This document shows, in pieces, positions 45,148 through 57,839 of a stretch of 63,712 nt of DNA. The notes under the pieces were generated by a model. That model was not told the DNA's origin, searched no databases, and saw nothing but the letters and a program-made list of their open reading frames with translations. The stretch covers positions 1-63,712 of the forward strand of contig NZ_LZKJ01000038.1 of NCBI RefSeq assembly GCF_001672775.1, in the 5' to 3' direction. Every line of letters starts with the position of its first letter. The first letter of the stretch is position 1. The translations under genes were made by a program, and so were the position numbers. This DNA is from Mycobacterium kyorinense. GTDB taxonomy: Bacteria; Actinomycetota; Actinomycetes; Mycobacteriales; Mycobacteriaceae.

Positions 45148-45930
45148 TTAAACGGTGAGCAGGCGGTAGAGCCCGATGGCGCCGACGATGACGATCGTGA
45201 CGCGCAGCGCATTCGGGGACAGCCGGCGCCCGTAGTGCGCGCCGAGCCAACCCCCGACCAGCGAACCAAGGGCGATCAGCCCGGCCGCTGCCCAGCTGAT
45301 CCGGTCGAACGCGACCAGGGTGTAGGCCAAGGCCGCCACCAGGTTCACGACCAATGCCAGTAGGTTTTTCGCGGCGTTCATCCGCTGCATCGACTCGGGA
45401 AGCAGCACGCCCATCACACCGATCAGCAGAATGCCCTGCGCAGCGGCGAAGTAGCCGCCATAGACGCCCACGGCGAAGGTGCCTGCCACCAGAGCCGCCA
45501 TCCGCCCTGGGCTCAGGTGATCAGCGGAGCGGCCGGCGCTCACCGCGCGTCGCCCCGCCCAGGCTTGGATCCGCGGGCCGATGACGACCAGGATCAGCGC
45601 TGCGATCAGCAGCGCCGGCACTACTGCGTTGAACACTTTTTCGGGCAGGTGCAGCAGCAGCCACGCGCCCAGCATCGCGCCGGTGAGCGATCCCGGAATC
45701 TGCCAACGCAACCGATGCCACTGGCCGCGCAACTCGCGACGGTATCCCCAAGTCCCCGACACACCGCCGGCCACCAGGCCGACCGCATTCGACATGGTGG
45801 CCACCACCGGTGGATAGCCCAGCGTCACCAGCGTGGGAAACGTGATCAGGGTGCCGGATCCCACCAGGGAATTCACCGCGCCGGCCCCCAGGCCGGCCAA
45901 CGTGATCAATACCAGGTGCGAAATGGGCAC
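45148..45930 (-). CDS. TSUP family permease (TauE/SafE-like)
   Basis: 260-residue membrane protein with about eight hydrophobic segments. It has the two-fold TSUP repeat: GAVNSLVGSGTLITFPTL near the N-terminus and VGVYGGYFAAAQGILLIG in the middle. The family moves sulfite, sulfonates, sulfur intermediates or organic anions across the inner membrane; the substrate here is unknown. It lies 28 bases downstream of der on the same strand and could be transcribed from that operon. Confidence 0.88.
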   Translation of the reverse strand: MPISHLVLITLAGLGAGAVNSLVGSGTLITFPTLVTLGYPPVVATMSNAVGLVAGGVSGTWGYRRELRGQWHRLRWQIPGSLTGAMLGAWLLLHLPEKVFNAVVPALLIAALILVVIGPRIQAWAGRRAVSAGRSADHLSPGRMAALVAGTFAVGVYGGYFAAAQGILLIGVMGVLLPESMQRMNAAKNLLALVVNLVAALAYTLVAFDRISWAAAGLIALGSLVGGWLGAHYGRRLSPNALRVTIVIVGAIGLYRLLTV

Positions 45931-45958
45931 TGTGGCACCCTAATGCCACGCTGACGGG

Positions 45959-47356
45959 TCAGCGGGTCTTGGTGCTCCGCTTCTCGCGCACTCGCACGTT
46001 GATGCGGATCGGACTGCCTTCGAATCCGAACGTCTCACGCAGTCGTCTCTCCAGGAACCGCCGGTAGCCGGCCTCCAGAAACCCCGTGGTGAACAACACG
46101 AACGTCGGTGGCCGGGCCGTCGCCTGGGTGGCGAACAGGATGCGGGGCTGCCGTCCACCGCGCACCGGCGGCGGCGTCGCGGCCACCACCTCTTTGAAAA
46201 ATGTGTTGAGCCGGCCCGTCCCAATCCGGGTATCCCACGACTCCAGCGCGCTTTCCAGTGCCGGCACCAGCTTCTGCACCGCCCGGCCCGTCTTGGCTGA
46301 GATGTTCACCCGCTGCGCCCAGCGCACCTGCACCAACTCGCGGTCGATTTCGCGCTCCAGCAGATAACGCCGGTCCTCGTCGACCAAATCCCATTTGTTG
46401 AACGCCAATACCAGCGCGCGGCCGGCTTCGATGACCATCGACAGCACCCGCTGATCCTGTTCGGTCAACGGCGCCGACGCATCGATCAGCACGATCACCA
46501 CCTCGGCGGCATCGATCGCGCCATGGGTGCGCACCGAGGCGTAGTACTCGTGCCCACTGGCCTGACCCACCTTGCGGCGCAGACCCGCCGTGTCCACGAA
46601 ACGCCAGACTTTACCGTCCATTTCGATCAGCGAGTCCACCGGATCGACCGTGGTGCCGGCCACCTCATGGACCACCGAGCGCTCGTCCCCCGCCAACCGG
46701 TTCAGCAACGAACTCTTCCCGACGTTGGGTTTGCCGACCAGCGCCACCCGCCGCGGCCCGCCGGTGACCGATGCCGATTCGGCCACTTGCGGCAGCGCGC
46801 CGACCACCTCGTCGAGCAGGTCGCCCACGCCGCGGCCGTGCATCGCGCTGATCGCATGCGGTTGCCCCAGACCCAACGACCACAGCGCCGCCGCGTCGGC
46901 TTCGCCCCTCTCCCCGTCAACCTTGTTGGCGGCCAAGAACACTGGCTTACCGGAGCGCCGCAAGATGCGCGCGGCCGCCTCGTCGCCGGCCGTCGCCCCC
47001 ACCACCGCGTCGACCACCAGCACCACCGCGTCGGCGGTGCGCATCGCCACCGCCGCCTGCTCGGCAACCAACTGGCTGAGGCCCTTGGCGTCGGGTTCCC
47101 AGCCGCCGGTGTCCTGCACGACGAATCGCCGGCCGGTCCACAGCGCGTCATAGGACACCCGATCGCGGGTCACGCCGGGAACGTCCTGCACGACCGCTTC
47201 GCGCCGGCCCAGGATTCGGTTGACCAGCGTGGACTTGCCGACGTTGGGCCGGCCCACCACCGCCACGACAGGCGGCGGGCCCGACCGTTCGTCAACCGAA
47301 TCGGATTCCCCGAGCTGCCAATCGCTTTCGTCGGCCCAGGTGCCGTCCTGGCTCAT
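45959..47356 (-). CDS. der: Ribosome assembly GTPase Der (EngA)
   Basis: 465-residue double GTPase for 50S ribosome assembly. Two G domains each show the full set: GRPNVGKST near 35 with DTGGW, and GKPNVGKSS near 207 with DTAGLRRK and NKWD. A KH-like domain closes the protein ([15 protein letters not shown] end). The N-terminal ~30 acidic residues are normal for mycobacteria. The ATG overlaps the cmk stop (ATGA). Confidence 0.97.
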   Translation of the reverse strand: MSQDGTWADESDWQLGESDSVDERSGPPPVVAVVGRPNVGKSTLVNRILGRREAVVQDVPGVTRDRVSYDALWTGRRFVVQDTGGWEPDAKGLSQLVAEQAAVAMRTADAVVLVVDAVVGATAGDEAAARILRRSGKPVFLAANKVDGERGEADAAALWSLGLGQPHAISAMHGRGVGDLLDEVVGALPQVAESASVTGGPRRVALVGKPNVGKSSLLNRLAGDERSVVHEVAGTTVDPVDSLIEMDGKVWRFVDTAGLRRKVGQASGHEYYASVRTHGAIDAAEVVIVLIDASAPLTEQDQRVLSMVIEAGRALVLAFNKWDLVDEDRRYLLEREIDRELVQVRWAQRVNISAKTGRAVQKLVPALESALESWDTRIGTGRLNTFFKEVVAATPPPVRGGRQPRILFATQATARPPTFVLFTTGFLEAGYRRFLERRLRETFGFEGSPIRINVRVREKRSTKTR

Positions 47357-48033
47357 CGCAGTGCCTCGCTTCGCTGCTGCACTAATTCGAGCAGATGCGC
47401 GATCACCTCGGCCTCGGTCATTTCGCTGGTGTCGACGACGACCGCGTCCGACGCCGGCCGCAAGGGCGAGACCTCTCGATTCGAATCCAAGTGGTCTCGC
47501 CGACGCACATCAGCCAGCACGCCCTCGTAGTTGTCGGGTAACCCGGCCGCGATGTTCTGGTCGTTGCGCCGCCGCGCCCGCGTCTCGGCTGTTGCCGTCA
47601 AAAAGATCTTCAGGTCGGCGTCGGGCAGCACCACGGTTCCGATGTCGCGACCTTCCACGACGATGCTGGAGCTGCCGTCGGCGAACTCGCGCTGCAACTC
47701 CACCAGCCGGGAGCGTACCGCCGGTACCGACGACACCGCCGACACCGCGCGGGTGACTGCGTCACGGCGGATCTCGGTCGAAACATCTTCTCCGCCAAGG
47801 TAACAGCGGTCCACATCGGGGTCATAGCCAACCGACAGCTCAGCCGTCGTCGCCGTAGCACCCACGGCCGATTCGTCGTGCAGATCGATGCCGGCGCGCA
47901 ACACCGCCAGCGTCACGATGCGATACATCGCACCGGTATCCAGATAGCGTGCCTGCAGAGCACGCGCCAATCCTCGTGATACCGACGACTTTCCGGTACC
48001 AGCCGGGCCGTCGACCGCAACGACAACGTTCAC
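47353..48033 (-). CDS. cmk: Cytidylate kinase
   Basis: 226-residue (d)CMP kinase making CDP/dCDP. The P-loop [13 protein letters not shown] is at residues 9-21, with [10 protein letters not shown] (substrate loop) and [15 protein letters not shown] further on. It overlaps rluB by GTGA and der by ATGA, a tightly coupled arrangement conserved in actinobacteria. Confidence 0.96.
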   Translation of the reverse strand: MNVVVAVDGPAGTGKSSVSRGLARALQARYLDTGAMYRIVTLAVLRAGIDLHDESAVGATATTAELSVGYDPDVDRCYLGGEDVSTEIRRDAVTRAVSAVSSVPAVRSRLVELQREFADGSSSIVVEGRDIGTVVLPDADLKIFLTATAETRARRRNDQNIAAGLPDNYEGVLADVRRRDHLDSNREVSPLRPASDAVVVDTSEMTEAEVIAHLLELVQQRSEALR

Positions 48034-48770
48034 AGGCCGACCGCCCGGTAAAGCTCACCGATCTCCTTGCGGCCCAAAGCCCGGATGCTGCCCGGGCGCT
48101 GCTGCCCCAGCGACACCGCACCGATGTCGGTGCGTACCAGCGCCTGCACCGGGAAGTCGACCGCGGCCAGCAGCCGTCGCACAATGCGTTTGCGACCCTC
48201 GTGCAGGGTCACCCGCACCAACGTCTTGCCGGGAACCGTATCCACTACCGCGAAATCGTCGACAGCAGCGGGGCCGTCGTCCAATTCGATGCCACCGCGC
48301 AGCTTTCTGCCGAGACCACGGGGCACCGCTCCCGCGACGGTGGCGATGTATGTCTTGGGCACTTGATACGACGGGTGCATCAGCCGGTGTGCCAACTCGC
48401 CGTCGTTGGTCAACAGGATCAGCCCCTCGGTGTCGGCGTCGAGCCGTCCGACGTGAAAGAGCTTCTGGTTGCCCCGCACTCGATGTTCGATCAGGTCGCC
48501 GATGCAGGGCCGCCCGCGGTCGTCGGACATCGTCGAATGCATGCCGCGCGGCTTGTTCAATGCCAGATACACCAGTGACTCGTCGAGCACCACCCGTGCC
48601 CCGTCGACCCGGATCACCGACGCGCCTGGGTCGACGCGGGTGCCCAGTTCGGTAACGAGCTGCCCGTCAACCTCGACGCGGCCGTCCGTGATCATCCTTT
48701 CGGCGACCCGCCGCGAGGCAATTCCGGCCTGCGACAACACTTTCTGCAGACGTACACCCTCGGCCATCAC
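48030..48770 (-). CDS. rluB: 23S rRNA pseudouridine synthase RluB-type
   Basis: 246-residue RsuA/RluB-type enzyme. An N-terminal S4 RNA-binding domain ([20 protein letters not shown]) is followed by the catalytic domain with [17 protein letters not shown], where Asp is the nucleophile, and [18 protein letters not shown]. The start is either GTG 48770 or the adjoining ATG 48767. It couples to scpB by overlap. Confidence 0.94.
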   Translation of the reverse strand: MMAEGVRLQKVLSQAGIASRRVAERMITDGRVEVDGQLVTELGTRVDPGASVIRVDGARVVLDESLVYLALNKPRGMHSTMSDDRGRPCIGDLIEHRVRGNQKLFHVGRLDADTEGLILLTNDGELAHRLMHPSYQVPKTYIATVAGAVPRGLGRKLRGGIELDDGPAAVDDFAVVDTVPGKTLVRVTLHEGRKRIVRRLLAAVDFPVQALVRTDIGAVSLGQQRPGSIRALGRKEIGELYRAVGL

Positions 48771-49504
48771 TGGTCCACGTCGAACGACAACGGCTTATCG
48801 GCCTCGGGGGCATCACCGGAGAGCTTGATGAAACGCGGCTCGGCGTCCAGCGATTCGCTCAAGTCGTCGATCATGTCGACATCGGGCAGCAGCGGCGCAA
48901 TGTCGGGCAGATCCGCCAGTGAGGAGAGCCCCAACCGCTCCAAGAACAGCTCGGTGGTGGCGAACGTGACCGCGCCGGTGTCGGGATCGGTGCCGGCCTC
49001 GGTGATCAGCCCGCGCGCCAGCAAGGTCCGCATGACCGCGTCGACGTTGACCCCGCGCACCGCGCTCACCCGCACCCGCGTCACGGGCTGGCGGTATGCC
49101 ACCACCGCCAGCGTCTCCAGCGCCGCGCGGGTCAGCTTGGAGCGGGACCCGTCCAGCAGCAGCCGCTCCACATACGGCGCAAACCGGGCGCGGGTGTACA
49201 TTCGCCATCCGCCGCCGGCCTCCCGCAGGTCGATCCCGCTGTCGCGTTCGGTGAGCACCTCGGCCATCTGCTGCAGCTTGGCGGCGATCCGATACACCGG
49301 TTGCTCGGTGGCGGCAGCCAGCGCCTCCACCGTCACCGGGGTGTCGACGACCAGCAGCAGCGCCTCGAGCACGGCGCCGAGCTCGTCGTCGGGCAATTCG
49401 GGTGCGGTCGCGACGTCGAATAAGCGCCGCTCCTCCGCATCGCTGCGCTCTGCATCGTCGCCGGCGCGGATGCCCAGGTCGGAATCGCGCGCTTCTTCGG
49501 TCAT
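48767..49504 (-). CDS. scpB: Segregation and condensation protein B
   Basis: 245-residue ScpB with two winged-helix domains (ALLLVVDTPVTVEALAAA, then TRAALETLAVVAYRQPVTR and VRGVNVDAVMRTLLARGLI), the family signature. It works with ScpA and SMC in chromosome condensation. The ATG 49504 shares one base with the scpA stop (TGATG). Longer N-terminal extensions in the frame are shadows of scpA. Confidence 0.95.
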   Translation of the reverse strand: MTEEARDSDLGIRAGDDAERSDAEERRLFDVATAPELPDDELGAVLEALLLVVDTPVTVEALAAATEQPVYRIAAKLQQMAEVLTERDSGIDLREAGGGWRMYTRARFAPYVERLLLDGSRSKLTRAALETLAVVAYRQPVTRVRVSAVRGVNVDAVMRTLLARGLITEAGTDPDTGAVTFATTELFLERLGLSSLADLPDIAPLLPDVDMIDDLSESLDAEPRFIKLSGDAPEADKPLSFDVDQ

Positions 49505-50298
49505 CAGTCTTCCAAGTCGTCGGTGGTCGGCCGTTCTCCGGTCCACGAAACCTGGAGCACACCAAGCGGTTCTGACTGGTCGAATGCTACCGCCCGGGCC
49601 CGATACAGTTCGAGCAGCGCCAGGAACCGGCCGACGATCTCGATCGGCGCCTGGCAGTCGGCGACCAGTTCGGAAAACGACGCCCACTGCCCCGTCCCCC
49701 GCGCTTCCAGCAGCGATAGCAGCCGTTCGGCCTGTTGCGGCACCGACACCATCAGCTCGTGCAGATGCTCGGTGGCCACAGTCGGCACCGGCCGCGGGGT
49801 GAAGGCGGTCGCGGCGATCTCGGCAAACCGCTCGGCGTCGACGCCGAGCATCACCTCGGGCAGCAGCCCTTCGAACCGGTCCTCCAGCGACACCGCCCGC
49901 GGATAGCTGCGCAGCGCCGCAGCCTCCAACTCGGCGAACATCTCTGCCACATGTTTGAACGCCCGATACTGCAGCAAGCGGGCGAACAGCAGGTCGCGGA
50001 CCTCCAGCAGCGCCAGGTCTTCCTCGTCGTCGATCTGCCCCGACGGGAGCAGCCGCGCGGCTTTGAGGTCGAGCAGCGTGGCCGCGATGACCAAGAATGC
50101 CGTCGTCTCCTCGAGACCCAGTTGGGGGCCGATCTCGCGGGTATAGGCGATGAAGTCGTCGGTGACCTGGTGTAGCGCCACCTCGGTGACGTCGAGGCGG
50201 TGCGCGAAAATCAACTGCAGCAGCAGGTCGAACGGCCCCTCGAAATTGGTCAGCCTGACCTGGAAGCCGATCTGGGTAGCGGTGTCGGTGCTGGTCAC
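49504..50298 (-). CDS. scpA: Segregation and condensation protein A
   Basis: 264-residue kleisin. The N-terminal NFEGPFDLLLQLIFAHRLDV is the classic ScpA opening that contacts the SMC neck; the C-terminal winged helix (FSELVADCQAPIEIVGRFLALLEL) contacts the SMC head. It overlaps the ParA-like gene by GTGA. Confidence 0.96.
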   Translation of the reverse strand: MTSTDTATQIGFQVRLTNFEGPFDLLLQLIFAHRLDVTEVALHQVTDDFIAYTREIGPQLGLEETTAFLVIAATLLDLKAARLLPSGQIDDEEDLALLEVRDLLFARLLQYRAFKHVAEMFAELEAAALRSYPRAVSLEDRFEGLLPEVMLGVDAERFAEIAATAFTPRPVPTVATEHLHELMVSVPQQAERLLSLLEARGTGQWASFSELVADCQAPIEIVGRFLALLELYRARAVAFDQSEPLGVLQVSWTGERPTTDDLED

Positions 50299-51158
50299 GC
50301 GCCGAATCGGTCGATGACCTCGCGGGCCAACGCGCGGTAGGCCTGCGCGCCGCCCGATTTGGGCGCCCAGGACGTGATCGGTTCGCCGGCGACGCTGGTC
50401 TCCGGGAAGCGGACGGTGCGGGTGATCACGGTGTCGAACACTAGGTCACCGAAGCGCTCCAGCACCCGGGCCATCACCTCACGGGAGTTCACCGTGCGCG
50501 GGTCGTAGCGGGTGATCAGGATGCCGCTGATCTCCAGCTTCGGGTTGAGCCGGTCGCGGACCTTTTCGACGGTGTCGGTGAGCAGCGCCAGCCCGCGCAG
50601 CGAGAAGTATTCACACTCGGTCGGAATGATCACCCCGTCCGAGCAGGCCAGCCCGTTGACGGTGAGCAGCCCCAGCGACGGCTGGCAATCGACGAGGACG
50701 TAGTCGTAGCGGTCCAGCACCGGATGCAGCGCCCGGCCCAGCGACTGCTCGCGACCCACCTCGTTGACCAACTGGATCTCGGCGGCCGACAGATCGATGT
50801 TGGACGGCACCAGGTCCATGGTTTTCACGCGGGTATGGATCAGCACGTCGTCGATCGACACCCGCGGCTCGACCAGCAGGTTGTGGACGGTGCGCTCCAG
50901 CTCGTAGTGCGGCACACCCAGGCCGGCCGAGAGTGCACCTTGCGGGTCGAGATCCACCAGCAGCACCCGTCGGCCGTACTCGGCGAGCGCCGCGCCCAGG
51001 TTGATCGTCGACGTGGTCTTGCCCACGCCGCCCTTCTGGTTGCACATCGCGACCACTTTGGCGGGGCCGTGTGAGGTCCGCGGCCTGGGTTCGGGGATCG
51101 CCCGCGGCGGGCGACCGGTCAGTCCGACCTCCGGGGCGCTGTCGGTGTTGTCGGTCAT
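50295..51158 (-). CDS. ParA/Soj-like ATPase (Rv1708-like)
   Basis: 287-residue MinD/ParA ATPase. The deviant Walker A KGGVGKTTSTIN is near residue 42 and the Walker B region is DYVLVDCQPSLGLLTVN. It is not the oriC-proximal ParA: no parB gene adjoins, and the neighbours are scpA and scpB, as for Rv1708 in M. tuberculosis. ATG 51158 is chosen for GAGG eight bases upstream; a GTG seven codons earlier is possible. Confidence 0.93.
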   Translation of the reverse strand: MTDNTDSAPEVGLTGRPPRAIPEPRPRTSHGPAKVVAMCNQKGGVGKTTSTINLGAALAEYGRRVLLVDLDPQGALSAGLGVPHYELERTVHNLLVEPRVSIDDVLIHTRVKTMDLVPSNIDLSAAEIQLVNEVGREQSLGRALHPVLDRYDYVLVDCQPSLGLLTVNGLACSDGVIIPTECEYFSLRGLALLTDTVEKVRDRLNPKLEISGILITRYDPRTVNSREVMARVLERFGDLVFDTVITRTVRFPETSVAGEPITSWAPKSGGAQAYRALAREVIDRFGA

Positions 51159-51289
51159 CAGCGCCGCCTCAACGCGCACCGCCGAAGGTGCGCGACGTTC
51201 GGGTAATGGCGGACATCGGGGGAAAGTGTAGCGGTTTTACGCGGCTGCACCGGGAGACTTGCAGGCGATGTAACCAGCCAATACGCGAC

Positions 51290-51295
51290 TATCGT
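51290..51295 (+). promoter_or_regulatory. -10 element for leaderless ATG at 51303
   Basis: TATCGT followed by seven bases and then the methyltransferase ATG. Confidence 0.5.
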
Positions 51296-51302
51296 GTCGG
51301 TC

Positions 51303-52055
51303 ATGAATCTGAAGCAGCGCATGCCGTTCTTGAGGTGGTCGGTGTGGCGGATGGCAACCGGGGCTCGCAACATCACCACGACGGGTCAGATCGGCGACGG
51401 TCGGGAGGCTGCAGCCGTCGATTACGTGCTGCAGAACGCCCGTGCCGGCGACGTCGACGATGTGCTGGCCACCATCGATCGCTTCGCCTACGAGAAGTCG
51501 ATGCTGATCAACGTTGGCGACGAGAAGGGCGAGCTGCTTGACGCCGCGGTCCGGCGGGCCGACCCGAAGCTGGCGCTGGAGTTGGGCACGTACTGCGGCT
51601 ACGGAGCGCTGCGGATCGCCCGGGCCGCCCCCGCTGCCAAGGTCTACTCAGTCGAGCTGGCCGACGCCAACGCGGCCAATGCCCGGCAGATCTGGGCGCA
51701 CGCCGGTGTCGCCGACCGCGTGACGTGTGTGGTCGGCACGATCGGCGACGGCGGGCGCACCTTGGGGGCGCTGGCTCGCGACCACGGCTTTGGCGCCGGC
51801 TCGCTGGACTTCGTCTTCCTCGATCACGACAAGGACGCCTACCTGACCGACTTGCAGAGCATTCTCGACTGCGGCTGGTTGCATACCGGCTCGATCGTGG
51901 TGGCCGACAACGTCAAGCTGCCCGGCGCGCCGAAGTACCGCGACTATATGCGCCGCCAGCAGGGCACGCTGTGGAACACCACCGAACACAAGACGCACGC
52001 CGAGTACCAGACCCTGATGTCGGATCTGGTGCTGGAGTCGGAATACCTGGGCTGA
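51303..52055 (+). CDS. Catechol O-methyltransferase-like enzyme (Rv1703c-like)
   Basis: 250-residue O-methyltransferase. ALELGTYCGYGALRIA is the SAM motif, YSVELADANAANARQIW follows, and FVFLDHDKDAYLTDL and VVADNVKLPG hold the metal ligands (Asp, Asp, Asn) of cation-dependent COMT enzymes. It is the only plus-strand gene inside the right-hand block. In M. tuberculosis the orthologous gene is separated from xerD and Rv1708 by five more genes. Start choice follows the TATCGT-N7-ATG geometry; a GTG three codons earlier is in frame. Confidence 0.93.
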   Translation: MNLKQRMPFLRWSVWRMATGARNITTTGQIGDGREAAAVDYVLQNARAGDVDDVLATIDRFAYEKSMLINVGDEKGELLDAAVRRADPKLALELGTYCGYGALRIARAAPAAKVYSVELADANAANARQIWAHAGVADRVTCVVGTIGDGGRTLGALARDHGFGAGSLDFVFLDHDKDAYLTDLQSILDCGWLHTGSIVVADNVKLPGAPKYRDYMRRQQGTLWNTTEHKTHAEYQTLMSDLVLESEYLG

Positions 52056-52133
52056 CCTCTGCGCCGAGCGTGCGCAGAAACGGCTTTCGAGTCGGCGTGT
52101 CGACCGGGGACACGCACGCTCGCGGCAAAGCGG

Positions 52134-53080
52134 TTAGTGCGCGCGGGGGTGGGCGCCGGCCCACACTTCGCGCAGCGCGTGCACGGTGACCAGCGTGTAG
52201 ATCTGCGTCGTCGTCACCGACGCGTGGCCCAACAACTCCTGCACCACCCGGACGTCGGCGCCGCCGTCCAGCAGGTGCGTGGCAAACGAGTGCCGCAGCG
52301 TGTGCGGCGACACCCCCGACGTAATGCCGGCGCGTTCGGCCGCGTCCTGAAGCACCTGCCAGGCGCTTTGCCGCGATAACCGGCCACCGCGCGCGTTGAG
52401 GAAAATCGCCGGCGTGCCGCGCCCGCGGCGCGCCAGATCCGGTCGGCCCCGCACAAGATAGGCATCCAGTGCCTGCACCGCGGGCCGCCCCACCGGCACC
52501 AGCCGCTGCTTACCGCCCTTGCCGTGCAGCAGCACCGAGCGGTCATGGACGTCGACGTCGTCGACGTCGAGCCCGACGGCTTCGGAGATCCGTGCGCCGG
52601 TCGAGTACAGCAGTTCCAGCAGAGCACGGTTGCGCAGCGCCAGCGGCCCGTCCGACGGGCTGTCGCCGCCGGCGCCGGCCAGCAGAGCCAGCACCTCGTC
52701 GAGGGACAGGCTCTTGGGCAGCCGGCGTCCCGGGGTGGGCGGCTTGACGGCGCGTGACACGTCGAGTTCGGCCAACCCCTCGGCGGCGGCGAACCGGTGC
52801 AGGCCGCGCACCGCGACCAACGTCCGGGCCGCCGACACCGCCGACAACGGCGCCACCCCCGTCTCGGGGTTTCCGCGGCGCAGCGCGACCAGGAACTCGG
52901 TGACATCGCTCTCGCTGACCCCGGCCAGATCGTCGATGCCGCGCAGCGCGAGGTACTCCGAATAGCGGCGCAGGTCGCGGCGATACGAACTCAGCGTGTT
53001 GGCCGCCACGCCCCGCTCAATGGTCAGATGATCCAGATAACCCTGCAACTGGGCCTGCAACGGCGGCGGCGCCAGCGTGG

Positions 53081-53084
<4 letters not shown>
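52134..53084 (-). CDS. xerD: Tyrosine recombinase XerD
   Basis: 316-residue site-specific recombinase that resolves chromosome dimers. The N-terminal SAM-like domain ([22 protein letters not shown]) is followed by the catalytic domain with [13 protein letters not shown] (Arg), GKGGKQR (Lys), [14 protein letters not shown] (His, Arg), [14 protein letters not shown] (His, nucleophile Tyr). It overlaps the Nudix gene by GTGA. Confidence 0.96.
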
Positions 53085-55558
<2,474 letters not shown>

Positions 55559-55605
55559 GTCAAGCGGTTGCTAACACGCCCGGCGAGAGGGTTCGGACGA
55601 GGAAC

Positions 55606-56547
55606 CTACTGCGCGACAGTTAGCGAGGTGGCGCCGTGGCCGATGCCGTATTGACCGGTACGGCCGCCGTTGAGCAGGTCATGCAGGCCCAGGATCGCGG
55701 TGATCCGGCCGGAGTCGGCGTCCACGTCGTCAACGGTACTGACCGCCGATGCCATGGCCGCATCGGCGCGAGCCACCGCGACGGCAGCCGTTCCCACCGA
55801 GCAGCCGTCGCGCCCGGCCAGCAGCACCCCCGAGCCGTGCGGTGCGAGCGCCGCGGCGAATCGTGCCACGCTCACGCCCTGATTGCCGGCGTCGTCGCCG
55901 AGGGCACCGCCGGAAACGACCAACGCAGCGTTGGCCGCACCGATGTGCTGGTCGCCGTAGGCGATGAATCCGGTGTCGCGCAGCGCCGCCAACACCGTGT
56001 CGCGCTGGACGTCATCGACCGTTGGAACGGCGGGGTCCCGGTTGACCAGCAACGCGATGCCCAGCAGATCGCCGGCCTGCGAGCCCTGGTCGACCAGTTT
56101 GGTGCTCAGCTGGGCACCCGCCGGCACGATCGACGAGTTGACCACCGACCGCAGTTTCTCCGCGGAGTTAGCGTCGACGAACTCCTGGGTGAGCGAGACC
56201 GTGCCGGTGACCGCTCCCCCGGCCTGGCCGACCATCTTCGACACCGCATCGACGTCGTCGTCGGTGGCGTCCGGGGTGCGGAACACGACGACCGACTTGC
56301 CCTCAAGCGCGTCGTGCACAATCCGTCCGGCCATCTGCGCATCGAAGTTGTTTGCCGCACTGAGCTTTTCGTTCAGTACGTTCTTCTGGTCGTTGAGTGC
56401 ATTGATCTGCGAATGTAGGTCCCGCTTTTCGTCGCGCAGCCCCGACAGCAAGGTGTCGGACAGCAAGCCAGAACCCAAGATGACACCGACCGCTAGCGCA
56501 AGGAATACCGCGGCCAGCGAAATCGCGTGTTGGCGTAAGGAAATCAC
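55606..56547 (-). CDS. mctB: Copper-transport-associated envelope protein MctB
   Basis: 313-residue protein. The N-terminal membrane segment (ISLAAVFLALAVGVILGSGLL) is followed by a coiled coil (DEKRDLHSQINALNDQKNVL) and a soluble domain ending in Thr/Ala-rich sequence. M. tuberculosis Rv1698 of this family limits copper accumulation and has been described as a channel-forming outer-membrane protein. It starts at GTG, four bases after steA. Confidence 0.93.
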   Translation of the reverse strand: MISLRQHAISLAAVFLALAVGVILGSGLLSDTLLSGLRDEKRDLHSQINALNDQKNVLNEKLSAANNFDAQMAGRIVHDALEGKSVVVFRTPDATDDDVDAVSKMVGQAGGAVTGTVSLTQEFVDANSAEKLRSVVNSSIVPAGAQLSTKLVDQGSQAGDLLGIALLVNRDPAVPTVDDVQRDTVLAALRDTGFIAYGDQHIGAANAALVVSGGALGDDAGNQGVSVARFAAALAPHGSGVLLAGRDGCSVGTAAVAVARADAAMASAVSTVDDVDADSGRITAILGLHDLLNGGRTGQYGIGHGATSLTVAQ

Positions 56548-56551
56548 GGCT

Positions 56552-57736
56552 CTAGCTGATCCAGCTTTGCACCCATAGCGAGAAGCGGTTCCAGTAGTCC
56601 ACGATCCACTGCATCACCAAGGCGTCGGTGCGCGAGACCCACAGCACGATGATGACCGCGATCAGCATCGACAGGATCAAGAACGCGATGGCCCCGGCCG
56701 AAACGCGGTTGCGGTACAAGGTGGAAACCGCCTTGGCATCGACCAGCTTCTCGCCGACCCGCAGCCGGGTGAGAAACGTCGAAGGGTTGCTGTGCTGGCG
56801 GGTCCGGTCGAAAAACGTCTCGATGTTGGCGGTATGCCCGGCGGTGACCAGCAGCGCGGCGCCATGATGGTCGGCCAGCAGCAGGGCCAGATCGGTCGGC
56901 GACCCGGCGGCCGGAAAGGTCATCGCACCGACGCCGAGATCCTGGATCCGCTCCAAGCCGGGGGCATGGCCGTCGGCGTCGGCGGGCAACACCACCTGCG
57001 CGCCGCACTTGAGCACTTCGGTGCTGAGCTCGCTGGGGTCACCGACGATGACCTGCGGGCGATATCCGCCTCTGCGCAGCACATCGGCGCCCGTGCCCAC
57101 ACCGATCAAAACCGGTTGGTACTCCTTGATGAACGGCTTGAGCCGCTTGAGGTCATCCTCGGCGTGCGCCTCGTCGGCGACCACCACGACGTGGCGGCGG
57201 CGCAGGTCGACGTCGATGTCGGGGATGCCGATTCCGTCGATCAGCAGCGGACTCTCGCTGCGGATGAATTCGATCGTGTTGCCGGCGAACGCTTCCAGAT
57301 GCGCGACCAGCCCGCTCTTGGCCTCCTGCATCAAGTCGGCAATGTCGTGGTCGGTGCGCTCGGTGCCAAGGATGAGCCGGCGGTCACCCGAGTACACCCC
57401 GCCGTTGTGCAGTCGGACCTTGGCGCCGTCTTTGACTTTCTTGAAAACCTCCGGCCCGGTCTCGTCGATCAGTGTCACGCCGTTGGCCACCAACACCTCT
57501 GGGCCCAGATTAGGGTAGCGGCCCGAGACCGACGGGGATGCGTTGACGACGGCGGCGATCTCGGCGTCGACCAGCGCGTCGGCGGTGATCCGGTCCAGAT
57601 CCAGCACGTCGAGGACGACGATGTCACCGGGACACACTCGTCGCAGCAACCGGTCGATATCACGGTCGACGCGGGCGGTGCCGACGACGCCGGGACGCGG
57701 CGGTGCATTACGGGACAGAAGCGCAGTCATCCTCAT
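56552..57736 (-). CDS. steA: Putative cytokinetic ring protein SteA
   Basis: 394-residue protein like Rv1697. The soluble N-terminal ~330 residues include a thiamin-pyrophosphokinase-like fold (GVGTGADVLRRGGYRPQ); one membrane helix lies near 350-370 (AIAFLILSMLIAVIIVLWV). In Corynebacterium SteA works with SteB at the division site. ATG 57736 or 57730 are both possible. On the coding strand TATAAC (57802-57807) about 65 bases upstream may be a promoter, so steA-mctB may have their own transcript. Confidence 0.92.
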   Translation of the reverse strand: MRMTALLSRNAPPRPGVVGTARVDRDIDRLLRRVCPGDIVVLDVLDLDRITADALVDAEIAAVVNASPSVSGRYPNLGPEVLVANGVTLIDETGPEVFKKVKDGAKVRLHNGGVYSGDRRLILGTERTDHDIADLMQEAKSGLVAHLEAFAGNTIEFIRSESPLLIDGIGIPDIDVDLRRRHVVVVADEAHAEDDLKRLKPFIKEYQPVLIGVGTGADVLRRGGYRPQVIVGDPSELSTEVLKCGAQVVLPADADGHAPGLERIQDLGVGAMTFPAAGSPTDLALLLADHHGAALLVTAGHTANIETFFDRTRQHSNPSTFLTRLRVGEKLVDAKAVSTLYRNRVSAGAIAFLILSMLIAVIIVLWVSRTDALVMQWIVDYWNRFSLWVQSWIS

Positions 57737-57839
57737 GGGGGCGATTCTGTCGGTGAACTAGGGCTGCGACTAGGAGGCGCGCCGTAACAGCAGCATCAGA
57801 AGTTATATCTTTTCACATCTGTCACATGCTGAGAAGCGG

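Noticed and set aside
57811..57826. TCACAT direct repeat upstream of steA, considered as a CRP site
   Set aside because: The halves are direct, not inverted, and do not fit the TGTGA-N6-TCACA pattern.
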